From assembly GCF_025398175.1 (NCBI RefSeq), contig NZ_CP099735.1, forward strand, positions 868,001 to 932,000: a DNA stretch of 64,000 nucleotides, read 5' to 3'. Positions 63,794 through 64,000 of the stretch are shown piece after piece (position 1 is the first letter of the stretch; each line of letters opens with the position of its first letter). Below the pieces are notes generated by a model. The model was not told the DNA's origin. It did not search any database and was given only the letters and a program-made list of their open reading frames with translations. The position numbers and the translations under genes were made by a program. This DNA is from Photobacterium sp. TY1-4 (GTDB lineage: Bacteria; Pseudomonadota; Gammaproteobacteria; Enterobacterales; Vibrionaceae).

Positions 63794-64000
63794 ATGACAA
63801 CACCTTCTGCTTCAGCAACTGCCATGCACCACTCACTCACCGTACTGCTGGTCAACGCGTTTACCGATAACGGCAGCGGCGGGAATCCCGCAGGCGTGGT
63901 GCTGGATGCCCCAGACCTGACCTGTGAGCAAAAAACAGACATCGCCTGCCAAGTCGGCTATTCGGAAACCGCTTTTGTACAAACCGGCTCCGACGCTGAC
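63794..64000 (+). CDS. PhzF-family isomerase/epimerase, 3' partial
   Basis: First 69 codons only; runs off the window. VNAFTDNGSGGNPAGVVLDA and GYSETAFVQ are the PhzF-family N-terminal motifs, and the Glu in SETAFV is the catalytic residue in family members. Possible in-frame ATG eleven residues later. The function of most members is unknown despite the phenazine name. Confidence 0.85.
   Translation, partial: MTTPSASATAMHHSLTVLLVNAFTDNGSGGNPAGVVLDAPDLTCEQKTDIACQVGYSETAFVQTGSDAD

Overview
The window reads as chromosomal DNA of a marine gammaproteobacterium of the family Vibrionaceae; Photobacterium or a close relative is my best guess. The reasons are a vibriolysin-type M4 protease, a chromosomal Qnr-type pentapeptide protein, HiuH/PuuD purine genes, moderate GC with AT-richer accessory patches, and a 160-bp palindromic repeat of the kind I associate with marine gammaproteobacteria. 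The genus is inference.

Region 1 (1-18.7 kb) is a nearly complete aerobic purine-catabolism island. xdhABC makes urate from hypoxanthine/xanthine. guaD deaminates guanine and a second amidohydrolase probably deaminates 8-oxoguanine. PuuD (cytochrome-fused urate hydroxylase), HiuH and UraD make allantoin. PuuE, Alc and AllA take it to glyoxylate and urea. Two NCS2 permeases of different subfamilies supply purines. A small AT-rich two-gene cassette (a protein of unknown function plus an XRE/ImmA-IrrE protease) sits between the convergent guaD and puuD operons.

Region 2 (18.9-30.6 kb) is accessory. It holds an intact ISAs1-family insertion with a perfect 10-bp target duplication, then an AT-rich locus for three exported proteins: an EEP nuclease frameshifted at an 8-bp tandem repeat, a chitin-binding-type protein with a hexanucleotide-encoded Pro-Asp linker, and a lipase-like protein with a KTSC domain. 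After these come a DnaQ-like exonuclease, a divergent MocR regulator/DJ-1 pair, the folate-independent methionine synthase pair mesX-mesD, and a RutR-like TetR regulator.

Region 3 (30.8-38.6 kb) uses the glyoxylate made by region 1. gcl-hyi-glxR-ttuD (glycerate route) runs opposite to aceB (malate synthase), followed by a GlcG-like gene. The gcl/aceB and puuE/hiuH intergenic regions share TTGTATACAA-type operators, so the two regions look like one regulon whose regulator is outside the window. Three copies of the palindromic repeat lie in intergenic gaps of regions 1 and 3.

Region 4 (38.8-64 kb) is mixed. It has a HlyIII protein; an unusual hflK-hflC-nhaA-acnA operon; a short threonyl-tRNA synthetase paralogue behind a threonine-rich attenuator leader and cut by an in-frame amber codon; an AraC/GyrI-like regulator; the M4 protease; a Sel1-repeat lipoprotein; an orphan D-Ala-D-Ala ligase-like enzyme with altered specificity residues; a CMD-family protein; an XRE-cupin regulator opposite a LysE exporter; cbpAM; qnr; an exported YtcJ-like amidohydrolase; a LysR/MFS pair; and the start of a PhzF-family gene. 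No tRNA, rRNA or CRISPR array was seen.
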